From Lithospermum erythrorhizon (lineage: Eukaryota; Streptophyta; Magnoliopsida; Boraginales; Boraginaceae), in contig JADFUC010000085.1 of assembly GCA_019722365.1 (NCBI GenBank), forward strand, positions 1,240,001 through 1,304,000: a stretch of DNA of 64,000 bases, given 5' to 3'. The position numbers and the translations under genes are program-made. Below, piece after piece: positions 48,472 to 60,300 of this stretch (position 1 is the stretch's first letter; the number at the start of each line of letters is the position of its first letter). The notes beneath the pieces were generated by a model. The model saw only the letters and a list, made by a program, of their open reading frames with translations. It had not been told where the DNA came from and made no database searches.

Positions 48472-50877
48472 ATGCAATCATCATCATCAAACTTGATCCA
48501 ACCACTTAAGTTGTGTTCCCACAATTGGAACACACCAACAACTAAAACCATCACCATTTCAAGACAATGCTGCAGATTATCAAGAAGAGAACTAGCTATT
48601 TGCTCAAATTCATCATTACTTCTGGTGTTTGGGCCTCAAGTGCTAGAGCCATTGTTGGGCATTTCCAGAGCAAGGGCTGATGAAGAAACTCTTGAAAAGT
48701 CCAATCTAATTGATCCAGAAGAAAACTCCATCAAATCAGAAACTTCTGACGGTCAGTCTCTGGTCCCTTGCTACTACTGAGTTTCTAAGTGTACCCAAAA
48801 AATCTGTTTAGTTATATTATTCTAGCCAATTTGGATACAACATCCACGTTTTCACATGGATAAGGTCGCGTATTATCCAACTCCCTTATCCCGTCACTTA
48901 AGAGGCATTGAACATGTTAATGTATATATATTGACATATTGTTCTACCCAATTGAGTCATTTCCTCTATGAAGATATCCTAAAAATAATGCTGATATTTA
49001 TCTGTTATCTCAGAAAATGAAGATACGACAATTAATTTTAGATAACAGATAAATGTCGCATTATAAAAAAAATAAATGTCGCATTATTTTTAGGACATCT
49101 TTATTTTAGTATCTAAATTTGCTTAGGAGTTAAGGTGAACCATCACTAACAACTTATTTCCGCAAAGCAATTTAATTGTTATCTTTATTACTCCCTTTTG
49201 ATTGTCATGTTTATTTTTTGTCCATCAATAATCATCAAAACTGTTTTATTTAGTGAAATTTACTGATACTGTCTAAAAGTAAAGTGTTCCAGTTTTTCCA
49301 TTTGATAAGATCAGATTCGAGTTCGAGTCCTGGAGTACCCATTTTTATTAATGTTGAGTTCCCATGATGACTATCCCAATGGTTTCAGGCCGAATTTCCT
49401 TATCCGTCACCACTAATTATATTTGAAAGCATACATATTTATACAGGAAATAACCTGAGCCTTAATCAAGCCGAGCCAGAAGAAAACAAGACCGAGACAG
49501 AGAACTTGGACAACCTAAATCAAATCGAACAAGAAGAAACCAGGTCGGAGACTCAAAGCCTGAACAACTTAAATCAAATCGAACAAGAAGAAACCAAGAC
49601 AGAGACTGAAAATCCGGGCAACCTAAATGAAATCGAACAAAAAGAAACCAGGACGGAGACTGAAACCCGGGACAACCTAGATCAAACCGAACAAAAAGAA
49701 ACCAGAACGGAGACTAAAAATGTAGCGTCTCAGTCTCCGTCCAAAAGGGCATTTATCGAAGTTGCAATTGATAGAGAGCCCATTGGTAAAATAGTCATTG
49801 AGCTCAACAATGAAACAGTTCCAGTTGGAACATCAAGATTCATCAATCTTGTAAGCGGAAAAGCTGGAATCAGTTACAGACGAAAAGAGTTCGTCAAGAT
49901 CACACCAAACTACGTCCAACATGGAGGTGTGAGATCATATGGTGTAGATGCTGAGCTTGCTAGTAAAACAGGTACCAATCTAGCAATTGATAGTTTAGTT
50001 GCTGAATGGGAGAAACAAAATGAAACAATTCCAGGGACGAAAAATGTAGCTGGAAGTGTTAGTATTATTGTGAGAGATCCGTCAAAACCGCCACCAAAAA
50101 TGAAGCTGGTGGCGAGGAAAGGGAAGCTCGAGATTGATCAGGAGGAGGTGGGGAAGGACCCTAATGGAACCGAGTTTGTGATCTCGGTTAGGGACTCGCC
50201 CGAGTTGGATGAATCTGCGGTGGTGATTGGGAGAGTGGTGGAGGGTATGGAGGTCGCGGAGAAGATTGCTCAAGTCAAGACTGTCAAGGAGAATACCACC
50301 TCTCCATATTTCAGGTATGGCCACCCTATATTTTACAATCTGTCTAAGGGATTCGCAACTTCTTTTGGTCTTTTGGACCCAAGATGTGACGCCCTATTTG
50401 TCCCATCCATCCCCTAAACATGTTAACTTGAACAAATGCCTACTACTTCATCAAGGAAAGATTGTTTTGAACTACAATATGTTTGCATATGGTATATACT
50501 ACTCAAATACATTTTAATTAACGTTTTTCGTTTTTATGTGTTAAACTCTAACCATCACCATCATACTCCATTAGCCAACGTTTTCGTTTTTATGTGTTAA
50601 ACTCTAACCATCATACTCCATTAGCCAACCTCTTTATTACAATAGCTAGAAATTTAGGCATGGGAGGTTTGTTAGGAGAGTAAATATGATGAAAAGACTT
50701 CAAAACTCTATATTCAGTTTCGATTAATGTTGACTTTTTTACCCAAATTAAACATTTGTTATTATCTTTGGCAGGGTAGCCAAACTAATAGGCGATAAAA
50801 GGGCTGTAGTTGCAGAAAGGGGGTTTAATAGACCTTACTCAAAGGTGCAGATTTTAAATTGTGGTTTGATTGATTGA
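48472..50877 (+). CDS. Thylakoid-lumen cyclophilin-type protein (CYP26-2-like), 3 exons, 416 aa
   Basis: Exons are 48472-48751, 49447-50314 and 50775-50877; both introns are GT-AG and the joins keep frame (1251 nt). Residues 1-69 are a bipartite plastid and lumen targeting region: basic/hydroxylated N-terminus, twin arginines (SRRE, R38-R39), hydrophobic stretch, and an ARA cleavage site at 67-69, so Tat-pathway import into the lumen is likely. Residues about 193-416 are the cyclophilin fold (KRAFIEVAIDREPIGKIVIE ... TPNYVQHGG ... GTEFVISVRDSPELDES ... VAKLIGDKRAVVAERGFNRP). The end resembles Arabidopsis CYP26-2. The usual FxCQGGDF active-site strand reads YVQHGGVRSYG, so peptidyl-prolyl isomerase activity is doubtful. 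Between targeting region and fold are four acidic 18-residue repeats (115-186). Confidence 0.9.
48971..49102. repeat. Foldback repeat in intron 1 of the cyclophilin gene
   Basis: AAGATATCCTAAAAATAATG...TTTATCTGTTATCT (48971-49010) is mirrored by AGATAACAGATAAATGTCGCATTA (49040-49063) and ATAAATGTCGCATTATTTTTAGGACATCTT (split words, 49073-49102). The right arm contains a short internal duplication of AAATGTCGCATTA. It could be a MITE or a hairpin-RNA source; no coding. Confidence 0.75.
49509..49724 (+). repeat. Coding minisatellite: four 54-bp (18-aa) units in the cyclophilin gene
   Basis: Units DNLNQIEQEETRSETQSL, NNLNQIEQEETKTETENP, GNLNEIEQKETRTETETR and DNLDQTEQKETRTETKNV follow one another without gaps. 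A weaker related unit precedes them (NNLSLNQAEPEENKTETENL). They differ by few bases, so the expansion is fairly recent. They are predicted to be acidic, unstructured or helical, and sit between the lumen signal and the cyclophilin fold. Confidence 0.95.
50520..50632. repeat. ~57-bp tandem duplication in intron 2 of the cyclophilin gene
   Basis: AACGTTTTxCGTTTTTATGT, TTAAACTCTAACCATCA and CATACTCCATTAGCCAAC occur twice in the same order. The copies are nearly identical apart from a short CAT-repeat indel, so this is a recent duplication. Splice sites are not touched. Confidence 0.9.
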
Positions 50878-51411
50878 TCAATCTGGAATGGTTATTGGAC
50901 AACATTCATTATTTTTTAGAGATTCAAATTATTTTTTGTTCAAGTTGTTACAGGGTTTGCTATTATTTTTAGGAGGTAATGGGTGATTTGGTCATAAATA
51001 CTGGAATTAAATTGTACTATGGTCATATTATATTTTTAAAGATTAGTCCCTAAAAGTGTTTACTCATGTTGTGCATTTATTTTTATTATTGACAAATGTT
51101 GCACGTTTGTTCCTATTGTTAATGTTCAAAATAGAGACCAATGTGCAACATTTATCACTTTCGAAGACCATACTATAACATTTATGTCACTTTCGGTGGA
51201 ATAATTTGCAACAGTGTATGGTAATTATCTGAGACTAAACTCCGCTTAAGATGATACATATTTTTTTTTAATTGAAACGATTGATATCCATTCATAAATT
51301 GTAGAAATTGCCATAAATACAACTAAATTAAATTGAAGTTCATCTTCAAATGATAACCGATCAGATTAATAATCTCATTGATTATATATTGAATATCTTA
51401 CCAAAAGAAAA
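50878..51411. other. 3' flank of the cyclophilin gene
   Basis: 3' UTR and AT-rich spacer. 51045-51240 contains paired AGACCAATGTGCAACATTT and TTGACAAATGTTGCACGTTT words in opposite orientation, probably a decayed foldback repeat. Confidence 0.4.
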
Positions 51412-53470
51412 TGTTGAAATGTCTTGAATTTAAGTGGAGCAAAGTCTAACATCTAAACTTTGTAATTAGTTTAAATGGTTAGTGCATAAAAGATTCTTTC
51501 TTTTCTTAGTTTCGCTGCCAATGGTTAATTGGGTTTGTTATAATTAATAGGCATATTTATTGATAAAATTTTATAGTGTGCCCTGCCCAATTCTATTCTA
51601 AAATAGTGTAGGATAGTAATTACATAGTGCAGGTGTAGTGATCTACACATGTCGATAGCGAAGTTTGTTAAATCTGTGTCGTATTCGCTAAGTATGTTAT
51701 AATGCAAATTTATGGTGGTTGTCTTTTATGGATTCTTGAACACGTCTTGAGATTAGGTATTTGAGGCGTCAAGTATAATAGTTATTGTACACTACAATGG
51801 GTCAAAAATGGGTCTATTCATTTGCTTGGTGATTATATAGATGATATGTTGTTAGATCTGATCAGCAGCTGAGGCATTCGAAGTTGAAGGACTACTCGGT
51901 GCAAAATTTGATATGAAAAGATTTAGGTGTTGCCAAGAAAGTGCAGAAAATGGAGATGCAAAGATAGAAGTCGGATGAAGCTTGCTTGTCATGAAAAAGG
52001 CTACGTTGAGAAGATTACATCAAGATTTGGTACAGCAAGCCTGTGACCTGACTGATACTCTAGTACTTCTAATGCATATTCTCGGCGTCATTTGCACCTA
52101 AGTATTGAAGAAAATGAATACATGTCATGTTTTTCTTATTAAGTGTAGTTGGAAGTTTGATGTATGTTATGTTACTGCTTGAGGGCCAGGATCTTCTTAT
52201 CTTTATCGGTGTTGTGTTGTTAGTAGGTTCATGGGAGGCGCGGGAAAGGAAGCGTTAGCTGGTGTGAATAAGATATTCAAATATCACCGACGCGTCGATG
52301 TGGATACCAATTATCTTTGGTGATAGTTAGTGTATTATTTTGGATATTACATTTATCTTTGGAGATGTGGGCCAGTAGAATCGATATTTGGGTATGTATT
52401 GGCTCTTGGTGGTTACAATTTGTGAGTTGGAAAGGTATTTTGCGGTCATGATATTTTGTCTTGCGAGGGAGAGAGTATAGCTTTGACGGAAGGCTGTGGG
52501 AGGGATTTGGTTGAGGAGGATTAGTCGGTGACTTGAGGCTGTCGTGGCCCAGAGGTTATTGTGTATTGTGATGGCAGGTGCAATATGCTTGACCAGGATC
52601 CAATTTCATCGAGAGGATGAAACACATTGGCGTGAGATATCATTTTAACGAGGAGTGAAAAGGAGAATCGAGGTAAGCAAGTGGGTAGCAACCGCTGATA
52701 TGTTTAAGCCGGTTCACCGGAGCAAGTTTCAACATTGTTTGAACTTGCTCAATGTTGAAGTTGTTAGTTGCCGTGGTAGGAAGGCGACATCGGAAACAGA
52801 ATCATCGTCATTTAAATTAAATCTGATGCATTAAGTATGCGTCGATCGTATGTTTAATTATCTGAACACGTCTCGTCTTAATGCGTCGGTTGCGATACAG
52901 GCACATCACGGTACCCGAATTATCTGGTGCAATTTTAGGTTATCTGTTTTCGGGGGAGGATATGTTTCGGTTATCGGCATCACAGGAAGAATTAGTCGAG
53001 TGGAGATTTCTTTGAAATGCCTTGAATTTAAGTTGAACAAAGTCCCATCCCCACTTTAGGAGTTTGGTTGATAGTTGATCACATAAAAAGGCGGCCCGCT
53101 TTCTTAGTTTTTCTTGCACCAATAGTTAATGGATTTTGCTATAATTAGTAGAACCTGGGTGTGGTAGCTTTATAGTATGTCTACTAATTCTATTCTAAGA
53201 ATAGTGTAGGATAGTAATTCTTTAAAAATTACGGGTGTAGTGGTCCTAATCATCGAGCAAAGTTTGCTTTCATCCCATAATTGGATGTAGTAATCTCTTC
53301 TTACGAGGAAGCAGTTGTTCATATATAATCTATATTATCCATCATTATAGTGAAATTCGTTGGTTGTGCCGTGGATTGCCAGCACTTGTTTGGGATACCA
53401 CGTAAAAATTTTGGTTTTTATTTTTATTTTAACTTTTTTACTTAATTCCTGGTCTCATACCTTAAATCGT
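51412..53470 (+). mobile_element. Decayed Ty1/copia retrotransposon with paired LTR segments
   Basis: Direct repeats of about 280 bp at 51412-51690 and 53010-53290 share CTTGAATTTAAGT, AACAAAGTC-like, TCTTAGTTT, AATTCTATTCTA and AATAGTGTAGGATAGTAATT words. The second is preceded by a purine tract (GTCGAGTGGAGATT), as a 3' LTR should be, and may extend to about 53470. Between them are broken remnants of copia reverse transcriptase (AKFDMK-DLGVAKK near 51900) and RNase H (ALTEAVREGIWL near 52480; ADMFKPVHRSKFQHCLNLLN near 52700). Gag, protease and integrase are gone. Confidence 0.75.
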
Positions 53471-54129
53471 TATAACAAACACGTGTTCGCTATAACAGAA
53501 AATATATTATAGATAATTATAATCAAACCATATTGATCTTATTAAGCATCTATCTCCAAGACTCGGATGACTTGGATGGTTGTACATCTTCATCCAGGAA
53601 TAATTTTTTAACCACTTTCTTATAAAGTGTATGTTGATTGAAGGATTAATTAAATTCATAAAGTATCTTTCAATTGGTATAAGAAATCGAAGAATAAATA
53701 TCAATTCTACGGAAAGGAGAGAAAAATGACACAAAAAAGTCAAAATAAATGAAAATACAATAAAAATTATATAAATTAATAATGTTGGGACAGATAAAAT
53801 TGATGGTATATATTTTAATTATCAATAAATTAATGACTATTAATTTAAAGAGTTTTTAGTCGATTCGACGAATTCTTGATTTTCAATAAACTAAAATCAT
53901 TGTATGGAAATTATAAGTTGAAAGGCATTGGAAGTCTATGATAACTCTGGCTTCTTTGTACACAAGAAAAATATATATATTCAATTGAAATTGTACACTC
54001 CAACTACATTTAAATTTTAAAAGATTATTTTTTCAATTTATAAAAATTATTAATTTACTATTTTTTGTGGGGTCTATAATAATTATAAAGGGGTGTGCCG
54101 AAAAATATTATCTTCTTATTTTATTGTTT
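53471..54129. other. AT-rich spacer
   Basis: Nothing recognised. Confidence 0.35.
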
Positions 54130-54368
54130 TTGTCTCTGTCCATGGGTGTCGCTTTTGATTTTGTTATGCATCTTGACTTTATTTGTGGATATTTTGTTTG
54201 TATTAATATATATCTTGATAGAGAACTATATCGATGAAAAATTCACTTCAAACTCCTTCCATTAATGTATTTTTTATCAAATATTATCTGTGTAATAAAT
54301 ATATTTAAGGTCGAAAGTTTGAAAGTTACAACATAAAAAAGTGAATAATCTTTGTGGGATGAAAAAGT
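54130..54368. mobile_element. Decayed Stowaway-like MITE, same family as 14579-14820
   Basis: Internal words TTTTTTATCAAATATTAT, CACTTCAAACTC, GAAAGTTTGAAAGTTACAAC and ATCTTTGTGGGAT align in order with the intact copy. The outer CTCCCTCC/GGAGGGAG ends have mutated, so this is an older insertion. Confidence 0.65.
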
Positions 54369-54639
54369 ATTTTTCAACTGATCCAAATTAGGACCTAACA
54401 AATTTATATTTTAGAAAGAGATTCTAACGTTCAATGAAAAAACATTAAAAACAATCACCACCCCAGAAGATGAAGAATAAGAGTCTTTTGAAGAAAATAA
54501 TGGGATAAGCTTTTTTGAATAGGAGGAAGAAAATTTACCTTGAGAGAAAAAATAGTTATTTTCTCTCCAAGATTCAGGGTAAATTGCATCGTATCTCCTG
54601 TATTGTTTAAAAGTTGTATCGTACTTTCTATATAATTTA

Positions 54640-54960
54640 ATGGGAGCAAAAGGCGGGGATGATCACTTATGTTTGGAGTTATGGTCTGCAGTGGAGTCGC
54701 TTATGTGTTTCAAGGTCTCGATTCGATCACTTATGTTTCAAAATCGATCTCAGTTGGTACTTTCGCCTAATTTTCTGTTAAGTCTCCGTTAATTAACACT
54801 TTTTTAGGGGCATTTTAGTCATTTCATACAAAATTTTTCAGAAAAAAAGAGCAAAAGGCAGGAAGGATCATTTATGTTTGGGTTATGGTCCCGGTCGATC
54901 GACTTTATGCTTCAAAATCGGTAGTTTCGCCCTAATTCTTTGTTCATTCTCCGTTAAATT
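54640..54960. repeat. Tandemly repeated dispersed element, two decayed copies
   Basis: GATCAxTTATGTTTGGxGTTATGGTC, TTTCAAAATCG and TTTCGCCxTAATTxTxTGTT (mixed positions) occur in order at about 54658-54785 and again at 54868-54945. It is a non-coding plant repeat of a type I cannot name. Confidence 0.55.
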
Positions 54961-56210
54961 TTTCAGTGAAGGCCGTTGCTCAGTGTTCCTCGACCACTTG
55001 CGGAGGAATGATCTGGTTCGGGGTTGAGGAGGATGTGATTACGAGGGTTACTAGCATATGAAGGTTACACAAATGCTGTTTCAAATGTGGACGCTTGATT
55101 AGTTTAATTCGTCAATGCTTTTTGGTGGAAAGAGCCGATCCAAAAGAAGAATCGTGTACAATTTGTGGATTAAAGCACCAATGGAGAAGTCGTGGATGAT
55201 TTGAGGCTGATGAGGGGTAGAGAATTACTCGAAAGGGTAGGGGATTAAGATTGCAGCATGGCCTCGGCCAGATCATTTAAGTCTCTTCCATATCTGCTGA
55301 CGCCAAAATCGAGGGAAATTGAGTGGGGATCTTGGTCATGTTCATATAGGAGAGACGGACAAGGATGTAACCCCGTTTGTGCGGTTTTTCAAGAATTCGA
55401 TAATTACCGTTCTTCCAAATGAAATTAGAGGAGGAGAGACGGCGGAGTTAAGTGAGAATATTAATATTCAAGGGGGCTCGGTTCTCGGCGTGTCTAACTG
55501 CAAGAGATATCGATGGGGAGACAAACAAGGAGCATGTTTACCCCGAATCGCTATCATTAATGATAGTATTTCTCTCTTGGAACAGTGTACCACGCTGACA
55601 ATTGGGGGAAGATGACTACAGCACAGAGGATCGGCAATCATTTCATTGCTGATAAGGGGAATCTCCCCAATCGAAAGAACGACATATGCGTATGGAGGAG
55701 GATGCTCGGGCTGACATGACCCCCGGCCCTTTCAAGCGCTCTCCTATTCGGGGTGCGATAACTATGGGGGAATACGGCGTGCGCGATGGTGGAGAATAAG
55801 GATGCGTTGACCACAGCAACCAACGGCGGTGGGAACCTTTCCTCATCTGATTAGGCCTCCCACTCGAAGACCAAAGGAAGCTTCTGATTTTGAGTATCGA
55901 AATATGAAACTACACGATGCTTAATTTGGAAGGAAGTGGCGAAGAGCGCAAGTTCGAAAAGACATAAATCCATTATAGTAAATCGAATGGCTCTTTATTT
56001 CGTTCCAAAACCATCACTCTTTGGATGGATTAGCGGTTTCTGACGGGTCCTCGCCTTAAAGCGATGGCCGGCCTACCGCGATCCTAATAACAAGGAATAC
56101 CCTAGGATGGGCTGTCGGGGTTAGGACACCCCGGGTGTAGTTAGAAATTCTTCACGATTGATAAAAAATCCATAGTCAGCCTTGTTTCTCATGGAAACCA
56201 AATTATAGTG
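54961..56210 (+). mobile_element. LINE fragment: decayed ORF1 zinc-knuckle region and start of ORF2
   Basis: Broken plus-strand frames show a zinc-knuckle-like stretch (CCFKCGRLI, near 55080) and a YNLWIKAP-type motif near 55160, typical of plant LINE ORF1. Near 56100-56210 comes the start of an endonuclease/ORF2-like frame with a LGW-xCRG-like beginning and LFLMETK, which is characteristic of plant LINE ORF2. There are many stops and frameshifts. Everything after the first ~40 codons of ORF2 is missing. The frame 55319-55615 is a fragment of this region. Confidence 0.55.
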
Positions 56211-57389
56211 TCATAATAAGTATTCATTATATATAGTGTTTTGAGGCCCTAATTCGTATTAAGTATTAATCCGATATAATTTGCACTTGTTTTCGTTTAT
56301 TTGAGTTTGAGTTTATCGGTTAAAAAGTGGAAAGGAATCGAACTTGAATTGAAGATATGACAGTCCCATTTAAGAGTTACATGAGTCGTGATCACGAGGA
56401 GCAGGGATTCGGCCCGTATTTATTGGAGTTATGGTAACTTTATAAAAGAGGAGAGTTAGAGTAAAAAGGGATATCTGAATTTCAGGAAAAGTCATCGACT
56501 TTGTTGGGCTTTTGACACCGTTGGAAGTTGAGTTGATTTCTTTTAATTGGTTTGATTATTTTTAATTGAGTTACTTTTATTGTAAGGATGAATGCTATTA
56601 ATTCCATGTATTTATTGTATGTACCTATTATGAACTAATTTTATTATTAGTCGAGGACCATGATATAGTTGGATCGGGATGATTTAATTTTCTTGGAGTT
56701 AATTTATTTAGTTTTAAAAGCAATTACGATTATTGTGCGTAATTAATTATTTAATATCTTGATATCGATATTAAATTAAGTTCATATAAGTGATTAATTG
56801 CTTTGAAATAGGGTTATCAACTTGGGAATTGATAATCGAACACATTTCACTTACCATGAGATATAAGTGTGGTAATGCGATTTAATAGCGTAAGTTATTA
56901 AAAAGATCTCCTATTTTTAAGCTATCATAGAGATATAAGTTAGTTTCTTAGGAGACTTAATTGGTGTTAGCGAGGAAGTAATATCAATTGTATAAGAATG
57001 CTTTTGTTATGAGCCAATAAGTAACTCTTAGTTAAATTGAATACGACGATCAGGTAATCATATTATTTTTATACTTGAATATGAAATCTGATCATTTACT
57101 TTTCAATTCAGTTAGTGTAGTTAATTTAAGTTAGTCAATTTAGTGAAGGAGTCTAGATGAGAATTCTCTTGAATTATTAGTTAATTAAGGATTAAGAAAA
57201 AGGCCTAGTACTTAGTAGGTGGAATTTGCTGAGGCGATGCCGTTGCGTGCGTTTATATTCGCATAACGGCTAGGAAACTAAATTACGAGACTAGAAGAAG
57301 AAGCAGAAATTCTTCTGCATATTGGCAATAATAACCCAATCTTGCAGTAGGTGATTTGATATTCATAGGGATGGCGATGACTGGGTCAC
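56211..57389. other. Possible 5' LTR/leader of the Athila/Tat-like element
   Basis: AT-rich non-coding sequence immediately before the gag remnant. It would be expected to hold the 5' LTR and primer-binding site, but I could not match it to the sequence right of 62700 or define TG...CA ends. Confidence 0.35.
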
Positions 57390-60300
57390 CAGTTAACTTT
57401 GAGGATTATGCATTCTTACAGAAGAAGTTATGCTCACGTACTCAGGCCACAGCAATCAATGCCAACAACTTTGAGTTGGAAGCTTTGCCTTGATCAATAT
57501 GTGAAGAATCATGTGAATTCAATCTTTGGGTCGTGAAGATTACTAATAGACATTTAGTAAATTTCATGGAGATAATTGCTACAAAGTAAATGGTGTTCAT
57601 TTGATTACATCCCATAGGCTGTTATTTATTTCTCTCTCTATGCGGAAGAAGCGAAGAGGTGGTGGAATGGCCGAATCCTCTGAATGTGGGCACATGGGAG
57701 CAAGTGAATGCAGGTTTTGCTTAGATGTTTTCTCATCAAAATCCACCAAATTGAAGAATGACATTGTGTGTTTAAATAGAATAGAAGTGAGATGGTTGGT
57801 GAGGCTTGAGGAGCGGTTTTGAGTCTAGAAAGTGTCCAGTCGTAGCTTCCCGACCTTATTTGGTGCAAACCTTCATAATGGTGGCCTTTATTTCCTTATT
57901 TATATTAAGATGTCTCTATTTGGGAGGCGTTTGATAAGCCGATGAAGCTTATATCTTGTGGAGGAATTATGCGCTGTCGGCACCAGCCCCGTCCTCGAGC
58001 ACGTACTCGTGAGTGGGGTCAGCAGATGATGAAGAAGATGAGGAAAGCGCAGTCGCCTCACTCGCAATTCAGTTAAATAACTCACGCAATGGACATGAGT
58101 GGGCAAGGATCGCGAATATGGTTCAGCTGTGTACTACATGTGGTGGTGTCGTGAAACTACATCTTGTCTTGGAGGCCTGAGGAGCAAGTTGATATCATCT
58201 GATTTGATCGACTGACGAGAATGGTGCATTCTCCGATAACTTCTAATAATAATTGGAGAACACTTGATTTCTCTTGGAGTAACAACCAAATGTAATAGAG
58301 ACCACAGTTCGAAGATCAATCAAATTTGAGAAACTTTGAAGAGTCAGGTGGATAAGATTAAGGGGTTGTTAACTCGAGTGTGGAAAAATACTGGGGCAGA
58401 GATGCGACCTTGAAGTGTAGAATGACAATTGGGCCGGTTAAATTTGAAGCATTGAATAATAGAAATGTAGGTTCCGCTTCCGAGCAACTCTGAAAAGAAC
58501 CCACGAGAAACGTCGCGTACGTAGGCATAGCATGATGGTAAAATTTAGAGGTTGAGTCGAGCCTTCACGGAAAAGCGATACGGAGAAGCATCGACCCGGC
58601 GGGAAGTTTGCGTGTCGTCTAACATTCTAAATATGTCCCACCCCCGTTTCCTTACCCTCAAGGCTTGAAAAGAAAACGTGCTCGATTTGTTAAATTTCTT
58701 GATATGTTTAAAAGTTGCATATTAACGTTCCTTTTGCGAGAGGCCTTGGCAGATTCGGTATCTTGAAGTTTATGAAAAGATGTTTTATCAGAAAGATTTG
58801 AGGAACATGAAAGCGGTCTTAATGGTAGAAGAGTGTTCCTTGATAATCAGCAATTGCTTAGTTAAAGATCGGTTTCTGATCACTTGTCTGATCGGTGGCA
58901 TTGAATTTGAGTAAGCGTTATGTGATTTAGGTGCAAGTATCAATTTGATGCCTTTGTCCGAGTATGTCATAGGTTGGGTTTAGGGAGTCAGTACAACCGT
59001 TTCTTTGCAATTAGCCGATAGATTATTGTTTACCCCGTATGGTGTCCTTGAAGATGTTTTGGTTAAGGTAGATAAGTTTATCTTCATAGCGATTCGTTAT
59101 GCCGATATGTAGAAAGATCGAGAAATCCGCTATTGCTAGGTAGACCTTTTCTAGCTACCACTAGAACCCTTATTGATGTTCATAAGGGACAGGTCATCTT
59201 AAGAGTGGGGGAGGAGCAAGTTGTTTTTGACATGCATAAGTCACTAAAGTTCCATGATAACCAGAATGATTGTTTTTCAATTGATGTGGTTGATACGTTA
59301 GTGCAACATGCCTTTCAAAGTGAGTTAAGTCTAGAGAATGTAGTAGAGTTATGTCTAACAAATCTTAAAGAGGAGAACTTGTCATCGAAAACTTATTATC
59401 ATTGGTATATATGGATGCGAGGCCTACGTTATACCCTTGGTAGAAGGCGATTATGAGGAACTTTAGGACACGGTGTATCAAAGTTGATACCATCTATTGA
59501 CAAGCCTCACCCTTGAGTTAGGCTTTGCACTTCGCATATAAATATGCTTTTCTTCGTAGCCTTTAATGAATTACACTGTTATTATTTCTTAACATTTGAG
59601 TGAGGTGCGGGAAGAAAAACTACCGAGGTACTTGGAGCACAAAGTGACTTGGTTGGACAATAGCGGACATTAAGGTCTCGACCACTTGGCTGTGCATGCG
59701 TCAGATACTCTTTGAGGATGGTGCCAAAATCGACTATCCAACCTCGAGGATTAAATCCTAATCTCTAAAGGTATTAAGAGGCAGAAATTCTCGAGCTTCT
59801 AGATGCAATTATAATTTATCCTATTCGAGATAGTGCTTGGGCAGGTCAGTTACAAGTTGTACCAAAGAAAGGGGGAGTATTCTTGTGGTTAAAAATGATA
59901 AAAATGAATTAGTACCTTAGAGGCGTGGTAGGGAATTTGGAGAATGTGTATTGACTTAGAAAGTTAAATAATAACTAGGAGGACCGTTTTCCTCTACCAT
60001 TTATTGATCGAATCTTTGAAAAATTAATTTGGGTATCCGTTCTTTGCTTTTTTAGATGGATAATTAGGATCTGACCAAATTGTGGTGGCTCACGAGGATC
60101 GGGGAAAAACAACATTTACTTGTCCGTATAGTGCACGTTAAACTTGAGGCGAATGCCGTTTAGGTTATGTTGTGCTCCGCCACATTTGGCGATGTATGAT
60201 GTCCTGTTCTCGACTTGATAATGCATCGAGGTCTTTATGGATGATTTTTCTATTTTGGATCTCTTTTTTTTTTTGATGAGTGTTTGATTAATCTTGAACT

